Shown here piece after piece: positions 46,065 through 57,239 of a DNA stretch of 64,000 nt. Under the pieces are notes generated by a model. That model was not told the DNA's origin and ran no database searches. It saw only the letters and a list, made by a program, of their open reading frames with translations. This DNA comes from Cannabis sativa (lineage: Eukaryota; Streptophyta; Magnoliopsida; Rosales; Cannabaceae), in assembly GCF_029168945.1 (NCBI RefSeq), contig NC_083603.1:43276396-43340395 (forward strand), in the 5' to 3' direction. Within the stretch, counting starts at the first letter, position 1. Every line of letters begins with the position of its first letter. A program made the translations under genes and the position numbers.

Positions 46065-46110
46065 TTCTCTCTCTCTCTCTCTTCTAATATCTCTCTTCTA
46101 TCTATTTATA
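46065..46110 (-). promoter_or_regulatory. MADS-box core promoter: TATA box and CT/GA leader
   Basis: On the minus strand TATAAATAG (46110-46102) lies 38 bp upstream of the start codon, followed by GA-rich tracts (46060-46097 on plus are CT repeats). The 5' UTR would be very short. The CACTA insertion begins 143 bp further upstream of the TATA box. Confidence 0.6.
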
Positions 46111-46269
46111 ATATATAGCCAGCCATTCATCATATCACTGTACATATGTTTATTATTATTCTTAATTAATTATTTTTAATGAAAGAACATCTTATATAGT
46201 TAGTTAGTGTAAATAGGGGCCGCCAAAGAGGGAAAAACAAAACTAGTACTATCACTACAAAAAAAAAGG

Positions 46270-46590
46270 CTTATCTCGGCAGCCCTATCTCGGCGGGCTC
46301 GCGTGTGCGTGTCGAGATAGGCCTGATTTTTTTTAAAAAAATTCTGAGCATAGCAATAACGGCAGGCCTATATAGGCCCGTCGTTATTGCTATTTTTTAA
46401 AACTTAAAATTTGAGCAATATCGGCGGGCTCGCGTGTGCGTGTCGAGATAGACCTAATTTTTTTTAAAAAAATAATTATTTAACATAAAATTTGACCAAT
46501 CTCGACGGGCCAATATAGGCCCGCCGTTATTGGTAACCGCTACTGTACCAATAACGGCGGGCCTATATTGGCCCGTCAAGATTGGTGAAA
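46270..46590. repeat. left subterminal repeats of the second CACTA element
   Basis: CTATCTCGGCGGGCTCGCGT + GTGCGTGTCGAGATAG appears twice (about 46287, 46413), alternating with CAATAACGGCAGGCCTATAT and its inverses such as ATAGGCCCGCCGTTATTG. These are likely binding sites for the transposon's accessory protein. Confidence 0.85.
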
Positions 46591-46599
46591 AAAAAAGCC

Positions 46600-49555
46600 C
46601 AGCCCGCCAAATGTCCTTTAACATCTCTTTTCTTCTTCTTCATTACATCTTCCAAAAAAAAAACCCTATTTTCTTTCCCACCATTTTCTTCTAATCCAAA
46701 ATTTCAAGAAAACATCAATGTTCTCTTCTTCTATTTCATCACAACCATTTCAAAAAAAATGTAAGCTTAAATATATACTATTGATTTATTTTATTTTTTT
46801 GATATTTATATCCTAATAGTTGTTAATTTATTTTAGTCTAAAAAGTTAGTAGAATATTGAAATGTTAGTTTGTATTTGAATGTTTTAGATTGAAATATGT
46901 TTGGGTAAGCTTCATACAACATAAAGAAAGCTTGAGAATTGATTGAAGCTTCATTTTGGTGAGTTTTGATTTTTTTTTTCTTTACTTTTTTTTTTGGCCG
47001 AAAATGGTTTTTTTTATTGGCGCCAAACTCACAGAGGCCAGAGCACATTTTTTGTGAACTACACTTAGGGAGATCTCCATTTTAGGGCTTGCTTTTGATT
47101 TCTGTAAATCAAAATTTCTTATTATTCTCTTTGTCCATTTTGATTAGTAAATCCAAATTTCTTCTTATTTTCTCGGTCTTTTTCTCTAGTTCACAATTTG
47201 GGTTCTTGAGTATATAAACAACTCTAGTAGTACACTGCTCTTAGATTAAAGGAAATAGATTAAGACTTTGCAAGAAAAAAAGGAAATAGAACGAAAAAGA
47301 AAATTGATCAATTTGATTAATCATCTTCTAAAAAATTGATTGTTATCCTTCTCCATTTCAATGAACTAATTTTCATTTGAATGCAGCCACTGGTGCTTTT
47401 TGGGGATCCTATCATCTGGAACGAGATGTTGAGTGCACTGCTCTAAGTACCAGATCCTATGGGAAGATGTAGGTAAGTTTGATAGAATAACTGTTCTGCA
47501 GTATTAGAGTTTTTTCTTTTTCTTTTAGTGTCTGCAAAAAATGTCCTTCCATTGTTGTCGTTTGTTCTGAGTGTTTTATAACAATTTTCTATGGTATGTT
47601 CTGTTTATGATTTTAATTCTAAATACTGAACATAGGCCAAGGTGCTAGTTTGCTATTTTCATGTAATTTCATAATGAATGTTTTAAAGCTTTAGTTTAAG
47701 AACATAGTATAGAAATAGTTTACTGGAGAGTCACAAACTTGAAAAACTCTTTGTTCTATACCACATTCAAGGATACAGATTCACTTAAGGTAAGAACCAC
47801 AATAAGCAATTCTCATAGAATTTTTCATGTTATATTTTGAAATAAGTATAAAGATATTGTAATGGTGGGAGGATGTTAGACGTGGTTTCTCCATTTCATT
47901 TAACTCCCTATTTGTCTTCTTCCTGGTATACTGAATTGATCCTACATGTTTGTTTGTTCCTAAGCTCCTTTTTTTTTTCATTCTTTTACCAGAAAAGAAA
48001 AAGAAACTTTTTATTAATCACTAACCACTATCAAACAATTGCTCAAACTGAGCAACAATAAGCTACACTCTACAAATTGTTAATGAAATCTAACATAACA
48101 CTTACTCTCTTTGAAGACTACTTACTTGCTAGACTTTAATATTTGCTTTAATCATTTTATCAATCCTATTATTGAGTAATAGCAACAATTGAAAAAACAA
48201 GTATTTCTATTGAGCCATGTGCTATAAATTGTAGAACAGCTGTAGTTAGAAGAAGCTGTTGCAGAAGTTCAGACCCTTATTTTGATAACTTATCTCTCTT
48301 TCTATGTTTTGAGTACATTTATTATTTATGCACACTGCTATAGTATATGTTGATTTCATTTTTACAGTTAATAATGGTTGTAATTATCAAGAGATTATCA
48401 AGAGCTGCAGTTGATATTTCTTTATCAAAAAACTTTTATGTCCTAGTTATTTATGCTTTCTTTATATAATTCACTGTTTTACATTTTCTATGCTTTTGTA
48501 TTTTCACTTTTAAATGGCATGAAATTCCTAGAAATTAATTATAGTGGCAGGAGCATAAATTTCCTTGCAATATACAAACAAGAAAAAAAATCAGTAATCA
48601 TAGCAGAAAAACTATACCAGTACTGATTTTTATGAATTCCACTCTGATATGTTTTCTATATTAGACTGGTAAATATTCTTTAGAAAGAAAAAAATTAAGA
48701 GCAGCTGCTGCTATACTCTGCAACAACCCATGATGTAGTCCAAGCTATTCACTCATGGATGAAAGTCTTTGGCCATATAGCCAATATCCTATTAGTTTTT
48801 TTTTTTCTTAGACTTTATGTTTCACTTTTTAGATTTTCTTTTCTACTGTTTGTTTGGACTTTTATTTTGATTTGGTTATTTCTTAGTATCAAAAAATTAC
48901 ATATCATTTATAATATGTATGTGGTATTATTATTATTTTGGACATATTGGATATAATATTGTAAAATTTTAATATTGTAGGTTGTGGATTTAATTAGTAA
49001 GGATTCATTTTATAAATTGAAGTGAAGTGAAGTTTGGTGGTTCATTAAAAGAGGTATGTACAATCACTCATTTCTTTGCTTAACGCCATAATATTGTTCA
49101 TCTTAAAAGAGTTTGAATATCTTAAATATTCATCCATAGTGAAGTAGGTTTTGAGATTAAGTGTGTTGCGATGATAATGGAAGGTTGAAACTTATGTGTT
49201 GTAGTGAAGTAGGTTCTGGGAAATTTGTGTGCTGCGGAGATATAAGGAAGAAACTTATTGTGTGATATTTTTTATTTGTAGATATAATAGTTACTTATGA
49301 AAGTAGAAAATGTTATAGAAACAGAGGAAACTCTGTCCAATTTTTAATTATGTTTATTCTGTGTTGTTTATCGAGTTTGTTATTTGTTGATATAGATACT
49401 TATAAAATTAGAAAATGTTATAGAAACAGAGAAAACTCTGCCCAATTTTTAATAACATTGAAGATTTATAAGTATCAAAATAATTAAACTTGCTTAAAAA
49501 TTGCTTTGATATAATTTTTAACTTGTAATAGCATTAAATTATTTTAGGTAATTAT
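46600..49555 (+). other. 5' leader and upstream region of the TNP2 gene in the second CACTA
   Basis: No domain-bearing frame. GT-AG-like pairs suggest non-coding leader exons, e.g. a CAAAAAAAATGTAAGC donor near 46757 and a GAATGCAGCC acceptor near 47387. GAAGTAGGTTTTGAGA and GAAGTAGGTTCTGGGA (49141, 49207) and TAGAAAATGTTATAGAAACA (49305, 49408) are short direct repeats. Confidence 0.5.
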
Positions 49556-49563
49556 AGATTAAT

Positions 49564-52146
49564 ATGGATAGAGATTGGATGAAAAAGAATAGATTGTCAA
49601 AAGAGTATGAAGATGGAGTTAACTATTTCATGAATTTCGCCATGCAAAATGAAAAGGATCCTACTATGATATCTTGCCCATGTATGAAGTGTGGAAATTT
49701 AAAAAAATTGAAGGTTGTAGATGTAAGAGGACACTTATACATAAATGGTATCGACCAAACTTACCAAAAATGGATATGGCATGGTGAGAGTGTGTCTCAA
49801 CCATCATTTCCAAAAAGAGCTCGCAAAGAGGATGTATCAGATAGGAATTTTCACATTGATATGGTTAACGATCTAGAAGAAGAGTTTGCAGATCGCCCGG
49901 ATGAATTCGTAAGAATAATTGAAGAATCAGAAAAATCCATTTATACTGGGTCCAAGGTTAGCAAAATGTCATTTTTGGTTAAGATGTATAATATAGAGGC
50001 TAGGAATGGATTGAGTGATAATGGATTTTCACAATTACTTTCTTACTTAAGCGATATTTTTCCTGAAGGAAATAATATCCCAAGTAGTACTTATGAGGCA
50101 AAGAAGATTTTGCGGTCATTAGGCATGGAGTATGAAAAGATACATGCATGTCCTAATGATTGCATATTATTTAGGAATGAGTTTGTGTTGGCTAAGCATT
50201 GCCCTGTTTGTAAGTGCTCTAGATGGAAGTTGAATGATAATGGCAAGGAGAAGGAGGGGATTCCTGCCAAATTATTGTGGTATATACCACCAATTCCTAG
50301 GTTTAAGCGTTTATTTCGCAATACTGAACATGCAAAAAGTTTGGTATGGCATGACGATAAGAGAATTAAGGATGGAAAAATGCGTCATCCGGCTGATTCT
50401 CCATCTTGGAAAAATATTGATGACATGTATCCCAAAATAGCTTCAGACCCTAGAAATCTTCGACTAGGCCTTTCTGCGGATGGTATCAATCCTCATAGTT
50501 CCATGAGTAGCAACTACAGTTGTTGGCCAGTCAATCTTGTTATTTATAATCTTCCTCCTTGGTTATGCATGAAACGTAAATTTGTCATGTTGTCATTATT
50601 AATTTCTGGGCCTAAGCAACACGGAAATGATATTGACGTGTATTTGGCACCACTGGTGGATGATTTAAAACAATTATGGGAAGGAATTGAATGCTATGAT
50701 GTAAGAAAAGATGAAACTTTTACTTTGCGAGGAGTTTTATTGTGGACAATCAATGATTTTCCAGCATATGGTAATCTGTCTGGGCATTGTGTCAAGGGAT
50801 ATAAAGCATGTCCTATTTGCTCAGAACAGACATATGGTGTTAGATTAACACACTGTAAAAAAGTTGTGTACATGGGCCATAGACGATTTCTACAACCTAC
50901 TCATCCATTTCGTAGGTACTCAAAGGAATTTGATGGTACAATTGAAGATAGAATTGCTCCCACTCCCATGACTGGTATAGAAGTTTTTGACAAAGTTAGT
51001 CAGTTGGTGAATCGATTTGGGAAGATTCCCCCAAATACAAAAGATAAAGAAAAAGTGAAACAAAAAGGAAAAGGAAATAAAGGGAAAGGCAAAGGCAAAG
51101 GCAAAAAGAAGAAAGTTGTAAAAGTCAAAAGAGTTTCAAAAGCTAAGAACAAGATTGAAGATGCTTGTTGGAAGAAGAGATCTATTTTTTTTGAGTTGGA
51201 GTACTGGAAACATCTCTTATTGCGACACAATCTTGATGTCATGCACATTGAGAAAAATATTTGTGAAAGTATAATTGGAACCTTACTTAATATTCCAGGA
51301 AAGACAAAAGATAGTTTTTCATCACGACTAGATCTGTTAGAAATGGGAATTAGAACAGATTTAGCTCCTCGTGTTAAAGTGGGAGAAAAGAGAAAGTTAT
51401 TACCAGCAGCTTGTTACAACCTTACAAAGGAAGAAAAACATCAAGTTTGTGAGTCGTTGGCCAATGTGAAAGTCCCATATGGTTATTCATCAAATATTCG
51501 CAACTTGGTTTCAATTAAAGATTTAAGACTTATTGGGCTTAAATCGCATGATTGTCATGCTTTAATGCAACAATTGCTCCCTATTGCTATTCGAGGAATT
51601 TCTCAAACTCATGTTAAATCTGCAATCATCAGGCTTTGTATGTTTTTTAATGCAATTTGTTCAAAAACTATTGATGTATCGTCTCTAAAGCCATTGCAGA
51701 AAGAAATTGAGTTAACACTGTGTTTGCTTGAACAATTTTTTCCTCCATCATTTTTTGATGTAATGGTTCACTTAACTGTTCATTTAGTTAGGGAAGTTGA
51801 GTTAGGTGGGCCTGTGTATATGAGGTGGATGTATGGATTTGAAAGATACATGAAGATATTAAAGGGATATGTTAGAAATCGAAGTAAACCTGAAGGTTGT
51901 ATTGTTGAATGCTACATTGCAGAAGAAGCTATAGAGTTTTGCTCTGAATATGTTGGTAATGTTGAGCCAATTGGTATCCCAAAATCACTATTTGATATAA
52001 ACAATGTATCTAGTGAAGGAGTTGGTGCTGGAATTGCTACATTTACAACCAACGAAGAAATAAGTTTGGCTCACATAAAAACAACAACTCCAATTTCAGC
52101 AACAAGAAAAACAAGAACTCTTACGACAATTAAAGATCATGAATGA
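49564..52146 (+). CDS. TNP2-type CACTA transposase, 860 residues, intact
   Basis: Residues 1-80 form the transposase-associated domain with paired cysteines (MDRDWMKKNRLSKEYEDGVN, CPCMKCGN). Residues about 190-225 contain a CPNDCILFRNEF...HCPVCKC zinc-binding stretch. The tnp2 domain, about 250-600, contains LRLGLSADGINPHSSMSSNY, LLWTINDFPAYGNLSGHCVK and LDVMHIEKNICESIIGTLLN; the conserved Asp/Glu residues there are candidates for the DDE/D site. A Lys/Gly-rich insert (about 497-530) looks like a nuclear localisation signal. A DUF4218-like domain covers about 650-812 (SHDCHALMQQLLPIAIRGIS, RWMYGFERYMKILKGYVRN). The product should bind the element ends and cut and rejoin DNA in the nucleus. 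The frame ends just after DUF4218 and overlaps the next frame by 8 nt; the DUF4216-like part present in the 23-33 kb element is missing here. Confidence 0.93.
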   Translation: MDRDWMKKNRLSKEYEDGVNYFMNFAMQNEKDPTMISCPCMKCGNLKKLKVVDVRGHLYINGIDQTYQKWIWHGESVSQPSFPKRARKEDVSDRNFHIDMVNDLEEEFADRPDEFVRIIEESEKSIYTGSKVSKMSFLVKMYNIEARNGLSDNGFSQLLSYLSDIFPEGNNIPSSTYEAKKILRSLGMEYEKIHACPNDCILFRNEFVLAKHCPVCKCSRWKLNDNGKEKEGIPAKLLWYIPPIPRFKRLFRNTEHAKSLVWHDDKRIKDGKMRHPADSPSWKNIDDMYPKIASDPRNLRLGLSADGINPHSSMSSNYSCWPVNLVIYNLPPWLCMKRKFVMLSLLISGPKQHGNDIDVYLAPLVDDLKQLWEGIECYDVRKDETFTLRGVLLWTINDFPAYGNLSGHCVKGYKACPICSEQTYGVRLTHCKKVVYMGHRRFLQPTHPFRRYSKEFDGTIEDRIAPTPMTGIEVFDKVSQLVNRFGKIPPNTKDKEKVKQKGKGNKGKGKGKGKKKKVVKVKRVSKAKNKIEDACWKKRSIFFELEYWKHLLLRHNLDVMHIEKNICESIIGTLLNIPGKTKDSFSSRLDLLEMGIRTDLAPRVKVGEKRKLLPAACYNLTKEEKHQVCESLANVKVPYGYSSNIRNLVSIKDLRLIGLKSHDCHALMQQLLPIAIRGISQTHVKSAIIRLCMFFNAICSKTIDVSSLKPLQKEIELTLCLLEQFFPPSFFDVMVHLTVHLVREVELGGPVYMRWMYGFERYMKILKGYVRNRSKPEGCIVECYIAEEAIEFCSEYVGNVEPIGIPKSLFDINNVSSEGVGAGIATFTTNEEISLAHIKTTTPISATRKTRTLTTIKDHE

Positions 52147-54234
52147 GCGTTTTAGCACCATAGAGAGCCAGATGAAGATGATGATGAGCCACCAATCACA
52201 ATCTCAACCAAATAATGCAACTCAGCCTGAGGTTCAATCTGGAAATGGAGTTGAGGGTCAATCTAGAAATGGAGTTGAGGGTCAATCTGGAAATAGAGTT
52301 GAGGCTCAATCAGGAAATGGAGTTGAGGCTCAATCTGGAACTAGAGTTGAGGCTCAACTTGGAAATGGAGTTGAGGCTCAATCTGGAACTAGAGTTGAGG
52401 CTCAACTTGGAAATGGACTTGAGATTCATCAATCTACTAATTCAAAGGTTGATTTTATTATTTCCGAGTACTACTACACTTGACATTTATAAGTTTTTTT
52501 TACTCGATAATAGGCTAACTAAAATAAAAATTACTTTATTGATCAGGATGAACCTTGTAGATTGATAATAGAGTCGTCATTGGAAACAGTTGCAAAAGGT
52601 TATATAGTCCATACTGGAGATGATAAAATTCATTGCGATGACATTAGGGATAATCTTCGAGTTCGCATAACTGAAGTTATTGTGGGAGATGCAGATTTAC
52701 CAAAAGCGATCTCAGATGAGGTTGTAAAAGTAAAAGATGCGATTAATACATTTGTACCATGGCCTTCACACTTAGTACTAAGAGGATTTGAGGTACATAT
52801 TTTTCTTAATTATGCTATCTTTTACCTCTACTTTTCTTACTTGTTAACATAATTGGTCATTTGCAGGCCTTAATAGAACCAAGACCAAAGAAGTTGAAAG
52901 TTACAAGAAAGAATAATCCAAGTCAACACATACAACCTACAACTCAGCCACAACAAAAAGAGTCACGTCCATTCTCATCATCTAGTGTCAAAACATCAAG
53001 TTTGACAACGAAAAAAAGTACAATTCAGGATCACATACCACCAAGTTTGGTTTTGTACACAAAAAACTTTTTGAAGAGTAAGGGATCTTTTATGTGCACG
53101 ATTACAGCTCCTCAAAATATATTTGGATCAATTGAACATAACATATATATTGACAAGGATGATGTTTCACAAGTTTTACATCTTGAAGAAATCGGTCACA
53201 TTTGTCATCTCATTGTATATGAGGTAATTTATATATATAAATATAAATTTGGATAAATTGTTATTATTTTTTATTATTATTGATAAATGTATTATTGTAT
53301 TGTGTAGAGGTCTATATGAAACTCTTTTAAAAATGAGAATTGCTCAATATGTATCATTTATGGAGGCTTCTCAATTTGCACCGAGCATTGGTAAAACAAA
53401 CAATATTGTTGAACGAGCAAGATTACTTGCGGAACGCTTAAATTCAGTAGAAAAGGGGATGTTTCTATTGACACCTTATAACTTGGGGTATGTGATTCAT
53501 CTTTTTTTTTTTATTATTATTTATAATGTCATATTTTTAAATAATAAAGGATGACTTAATAATATTGATTACAGACGACATTGGATGGTGATAATCATAT
53601 ATGCTCATAGCCAAGATGCATATTTTTTCGATCCAGTTGGTAATCATCCAAAAGAAGATGCCGTGAGTGTAGTCAAAAGGTTAGATTAATTCAAAAAAAA
53701 ATTCATATAAATCTTATAAAATTTATAATAAATTATGAATTATATTACCTAATTGAAAATTTATTTTATTTTTATGAAGTGCATTTGACTTATATAATAC
53801 CCGAAATAATAATTTAAGAAGAAAAGTCCAAGGCGTAACTTGGTATACAGTTCAGGTATGAGTACTTAAATTGAATTTTAAAACTTTTTATATTTGAATT
53901 ATTTTTCTATTCAAGAATTATGACATATATATATAAATATTTTCAGGGTCCTAAACAACCTGACGATAAAGTCTGTGGTTTTTACATCATGCGACTAATG
54001 AGAGACTTAACTATGTCGAACGATCCAAGAGATTATCTAGAGAAGCATGTAAGTGTTTGAGCTATCGTATCTTTATAATATAATTTAAATTTTGAATCAT
54101 AAAGAAACTAGTATATATATAAAATTTGACGCACTTTTATATTGTAGTGTTATGGTCAGAAAACATACTCAACGGATGAGATCAACGAAGTGCGTGAAGA
54201 ATGGGTCTCCTACTTAACTGAGTATATGCCATGA
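52077..54234 (+). CDS. second CACTA gene: coiled coil, repeats and Ulp1-like cysteine protease
   Basis: Exons by eye: 52139(or earlier)-52447, 52547-52792, 52867-53223, about 53309-53487, 53575-53679, 53780-53855, 53947-54048, 54148-54234. The first encodes a helical start (QQQEKQELLRQLKIMNERFS, readable from 52077) and eight-residue repeats (GQSGNGVE). Exon 2 ends in NTFVPWPSHLVL. The C-terminus holds the catalytic pattern of C48/Ulp1 proteases: His in GRHWMVIIIYAH, Asp in AYFFDPVGNH, Cys in DDKVCGFYIMRLM. A SUMO- or ubiquitin-like isopeptidase activity is expected from the fold, but its target and role in transposition are unknown. The join between exons 3 and 4 does not keep frame in my reading, so one border is wrong or there is a 1-nt change. 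ATG 52139 is the first ATG in the frame. Confidence 0.75.
52229..52425 (+). repeat. 24-bp coding tandem repeat, about 8 units
   Basis: CAATCTGGAAATGGAGTTGA + GGGT/GGCT units, each encoding QSGNGVEA/G with small changes (R for G, T for N, L for S). The later units alternate in pairs (48-bp higher-order unit), a sign of recent expansion. Copy number is likely to vary between element copies. Confidence 0.93.
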
Positions 54235-54464
54235 TTTAGTTTAAACTTTATTAAGTATATATGACTAATTATACTCATTGTCAAACTTTTAAACTAATTA
54301 CAATATATATTATTATGTAATACTTTATTATATTAAAAGATGAATTACATACATCTATTTAAAGTATTGAAAGATTATTTTGCATATTCTTTTTGAATTG
54401 TAAATTTTTGTATGCAATCAATGTAATGGAAAGGGGAATTATTTTTTTTTCCCACCAGTACACG

Positions 54465-54771
54465 ATCTCGGCGGGCTCTTTAAACAGCCAATATTGACCA
54501 ATAACGGGGGGCCAGGCCCGTCGAGATAGGTGTCAAAAAATAGTAAATTAGAATAAAAATATACCTATCTCGACGGGCATAGACTGCCGAGAATGACCCC
54601 AATAACGGCGGGCTTTGCCCGCCGAGAATGACCCCAATAACGAAGGGCTGGGACCGCCGAGATAGATTCCCCACCAATCTCGGCATTGAAATTTACGGCG
54701 AGCCAGACCCGCCGAGATAGATCAATAACGGGGGGCTGGACCCGCCGACATAGACCTATTTTTTTGTAGTG
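54465..54771. repeat. right subterminal repeats and TIR of the second CACTA element
   Basis: ATCTCGGCGGGCTC, CCCGTCGAGATAGG, CTATCTCGACGGGC, AACGGCGGGCTTTGCCCGCC and GACCCGCCGAGATAG alternate in both directions to within 20 bp of the end. Confidence 0.85.
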
Positions 54772-54811
54772 TATATATCGTATGTATTATAATTAATATA
54801 TATTGTCAAAC

Positions 54812-55122
54812 CACTACAAGAAATGTCACTTTTATCAGCACAGTTTGCTACTGCGCTTGTAAAAGTGCTGGCAAAGAGATCAAAGTTTTACCAGCGTACA
54901 TTTGCAGTGGTTAAAATCTAACTTTTACCAGCCCATTTATGCGTTGGGAAAAGTCTTTTTTGCCAATACTTTTCATTTTATGCTGGCCAAAGTTCTAATA
55001 CTAATATTGATTTGTCAACTCCCTTTTGCTAACATATTATAGGTAAATTCTATTTTACCAGCGCAATACTAACTTTTGCCAGCACAAAAATGTACTGGCA
55101 AAAGTGACATTTCTTATAAGTC
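54812..55122. mobile_element. CACTA-type MITE, related to 41247-41580
   Basis: Starts CACTACAAGAAATGTCACTT and ends AAAAGTGACATTTCTTATAA + GTC; the last bases have mutated from the expected TGTAGTG. AAC flanks both sides, a plausible 3-bp duplication. GTGCTGGCAAA, TTTTACCAGCG and TTGCCAGCACAAAA are shared with the 41-kb copy. It lies only 40 bp from the right end of the large CACTA element. Confidence 0.8.
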
Positions 55123-56725
55123 AACAATGCTATGCAAGGAAATTAAGTAAAAACAAAAAAAAATTTGTAGATATTTTGTGATCACTATCTTATTATAATT
55201 ATTATTATATGATGACTTTTGGTAATACAAAGAAATATATATATACAGAATAATACAGAGAGTGAAAGAGAAATTGAGAAGATTACAACAGATAGTTACA
55301 TATGTATGACGCTAATTAATGGATCTTAATTAATTAATTAAGAAAGATACGACAGCACTTTACTTTTATATACGCAACTAATTTAATTGCTTAATTTTTC
55401 TTTTCAATAATTAACAAAAATTTACAGATTAAAAATTTAAAAAAAAATTACAAAAATCTTTAATGCTGAAAAAAAAAATATTTTTTATTTTTTTATGATT
55501 GTTTTATAGTTTATTTGTATAGTTGTTAAAGTTGATTTTTAGTTGTTTTCAATAATAATAAAGTGTATTTTTAATTTGTAATTTTAAAACTAAATTTATT
55601 TTTGTAAATAAACACTTTAAGTTATAAATTTTTTAATAATTTTAAGAAAAGATATTTTTTTAAATTTCACAATAATTAATATATATATATATACTTATAT
55701 AAGTTACTAGAAGAAGATTACGTGCAAGGCACGTATACTTAGTTTTATGTTAGGTGCTCTATAATTTAATTGAGAAAGATTCAATAAATAATCATATAAT
55801 TTAAAATAGTTTAAAAACTAATTTTAATTAGTGTGTGGGGTTATTTGAAAATCAATAGTGAAAAGTCAAATTTAAAATTTGCAGAAAGAGAAGAGGAGAA
55901 TGGAGATTAGCTTAAAATATATTTAAAAAATAATAATGCTACACACTTACTATGGATACTTAACTCGAGTCGGCAATAATAAAATTATAAAAAAATAGGG
56001 GTAGCATGCATATAACTGGACATATGAAAGAAAGAATATAAAAAACAAGAAATATGATAGCTTCCAAATAATATTATAACAACGCAATGCTCTCCAAATT
56101 TATCTTAATATCATCTATAACATCATAACCTTATATTTAGATTTGGGCCAACTTTCTTCTCAGTTGGGCTTCCAGCTTTCTTCACAATGCAAGTTGCCAC
56201 TTCTGACTTTTTTTTTTTGAAACTTGAACTGCAGCTATCGTAATCTCATTCTTCTCTTGAAGCCTCTCATGAATCTCATAGCACACCATGATAGACTTTA
56301 CAAAATATATGTGTTTATGTATATTTGTTTTGAGCAAATCAGTAAACATATATTTTCAACAAATTAACCCGATAAACTCAAGATCCACATATATTCAAAT
56401 ACAATTGTAAAATCTAAACTTAAAACAAAATCAAATGGACAATTCATGTTCAACTAAAGCTATATATATACTGTTATGATTACATCAACCCAAATATTCT
56501 TACTTGCTATAACCGAATTATAAAAATTAAAAAGTATAATTTGAGATATATAGACTAAAATCACCCAAATAAACAAATAAATTAGTTACACATAGAATTA
56601 TAAATGATACTTTTTTTAGAGTGTGTTTGAAGCTTATGTGAATTTTTTTGGATCTCTTCACTACTATTTTTTATCTATATTTTTTTGTATAAATATATAT
56701 GTATATAGAAAATTTATATTAAAAA
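55123..56725. other. AT-rich intergenic region with one palindromic end-like motif
   Basis: 55668-55740 (TCACAATAATTAATATATAT, ... TTACTAGAAGAAGATTACGT, GCAAGGCACGTATAC) has a TC start and an ACGTGC/GCACGT hairpin recalling plant Helitron termini; its first 45 bp recur at 60792-60836. No gene recognised in the rest. Confidence 0.35.
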
Positions 56726-56729
56726 AAAT

Positions 56730-57235
56730 GAAAAATATACGTACATATATTTTATTGTTGTTAATTAAATTCAAAATAGTATAGTAATAGAAAAAATTTA
56801 GAAATTAGATTTTTATTATGAATTTTTATTTATTTATAATAATTAAGTTTAATAAAAAAAAATTAGAAAAAATGAGAGATATACGTACAAGATTAGGCAT
56901 ATATATTTTGTTGGTTTTTATTAAATTCAAAATAGGATAGTAATAGAGAAAATTTGGGAATTAGATTTCTTTTATGGATTTTATTTATTTAAAATAATTA
57001 ACTTTAATAAAAAAAAATTAGAAAATTAAAATGAGAGATATACGTACAAGATTACGTACCTATATTTTGTTTGTTTTAATTAAATTCAAAATAAGATAGT
57101 AATAGAGAAAATTTAGGAATTAGATTTTTATTATGGAATTTTATTTACTTAAATAATTAACTTTAATAAAAAAAAATAGAAAAAAATGAGAGATATACAT
57201 ACAAGAATATAAAATAGGATAGTAATAGAGAAAAT
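56730..57235. repeat. tandem repeat, about 150-bp unit, about 3.5 copies
   Basis: ATTAAATTCAAAATAGTATA, GTAATAGAAAAAATTTAG, ATTAGATTTTTATTATG, AATTAAGTTTAATAAAA and GAGAGATATACGTACAAGAT recur in the same order near 56765, 56924, 57078 and (partial) 57210. Non-coding. Confidence 0.88.
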
Positions 57236-57239
57236 TTAG

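Larger units (their letters stand above)
46253..54771 (+). mobile_element. CACTA (EnSpm) DNA transposon, 8.5 kb, apparently young
   Basis: Left end CACTACAAAAAAAAAGGC, right end ...ATTTTTTTGTAGTG; target duplication TAT at 46250-46252 and 54772-54774. Subterminal regions (46270-46590 and 54465-54765) are full of TCTCGGCGGGC and GCCCGCCGAGA words in both orientations. On + it carries an unbroken TNP2 transposase (49564-52146) and a spliced gene with a Ulp1-like protease end (to 54234). Perfect ends, perfect duplication and an open transposase frame suggest a recent, possibly still autonomous copy. Confidence 0.95.

Noticed and set aside
52215..52565. Frame encoding LNLEMELRLNLE repeats
   Set aside because: Alternative-frame reading of the 24-bp minisatellite; the QSGNGVE frame joins in phase with downstream exons.
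54480..54686. Minus-strand 68-codon frame at the CACTA right end
   Set aside because: Lies wholly within subterminal inverted repeats, which explains its composition.
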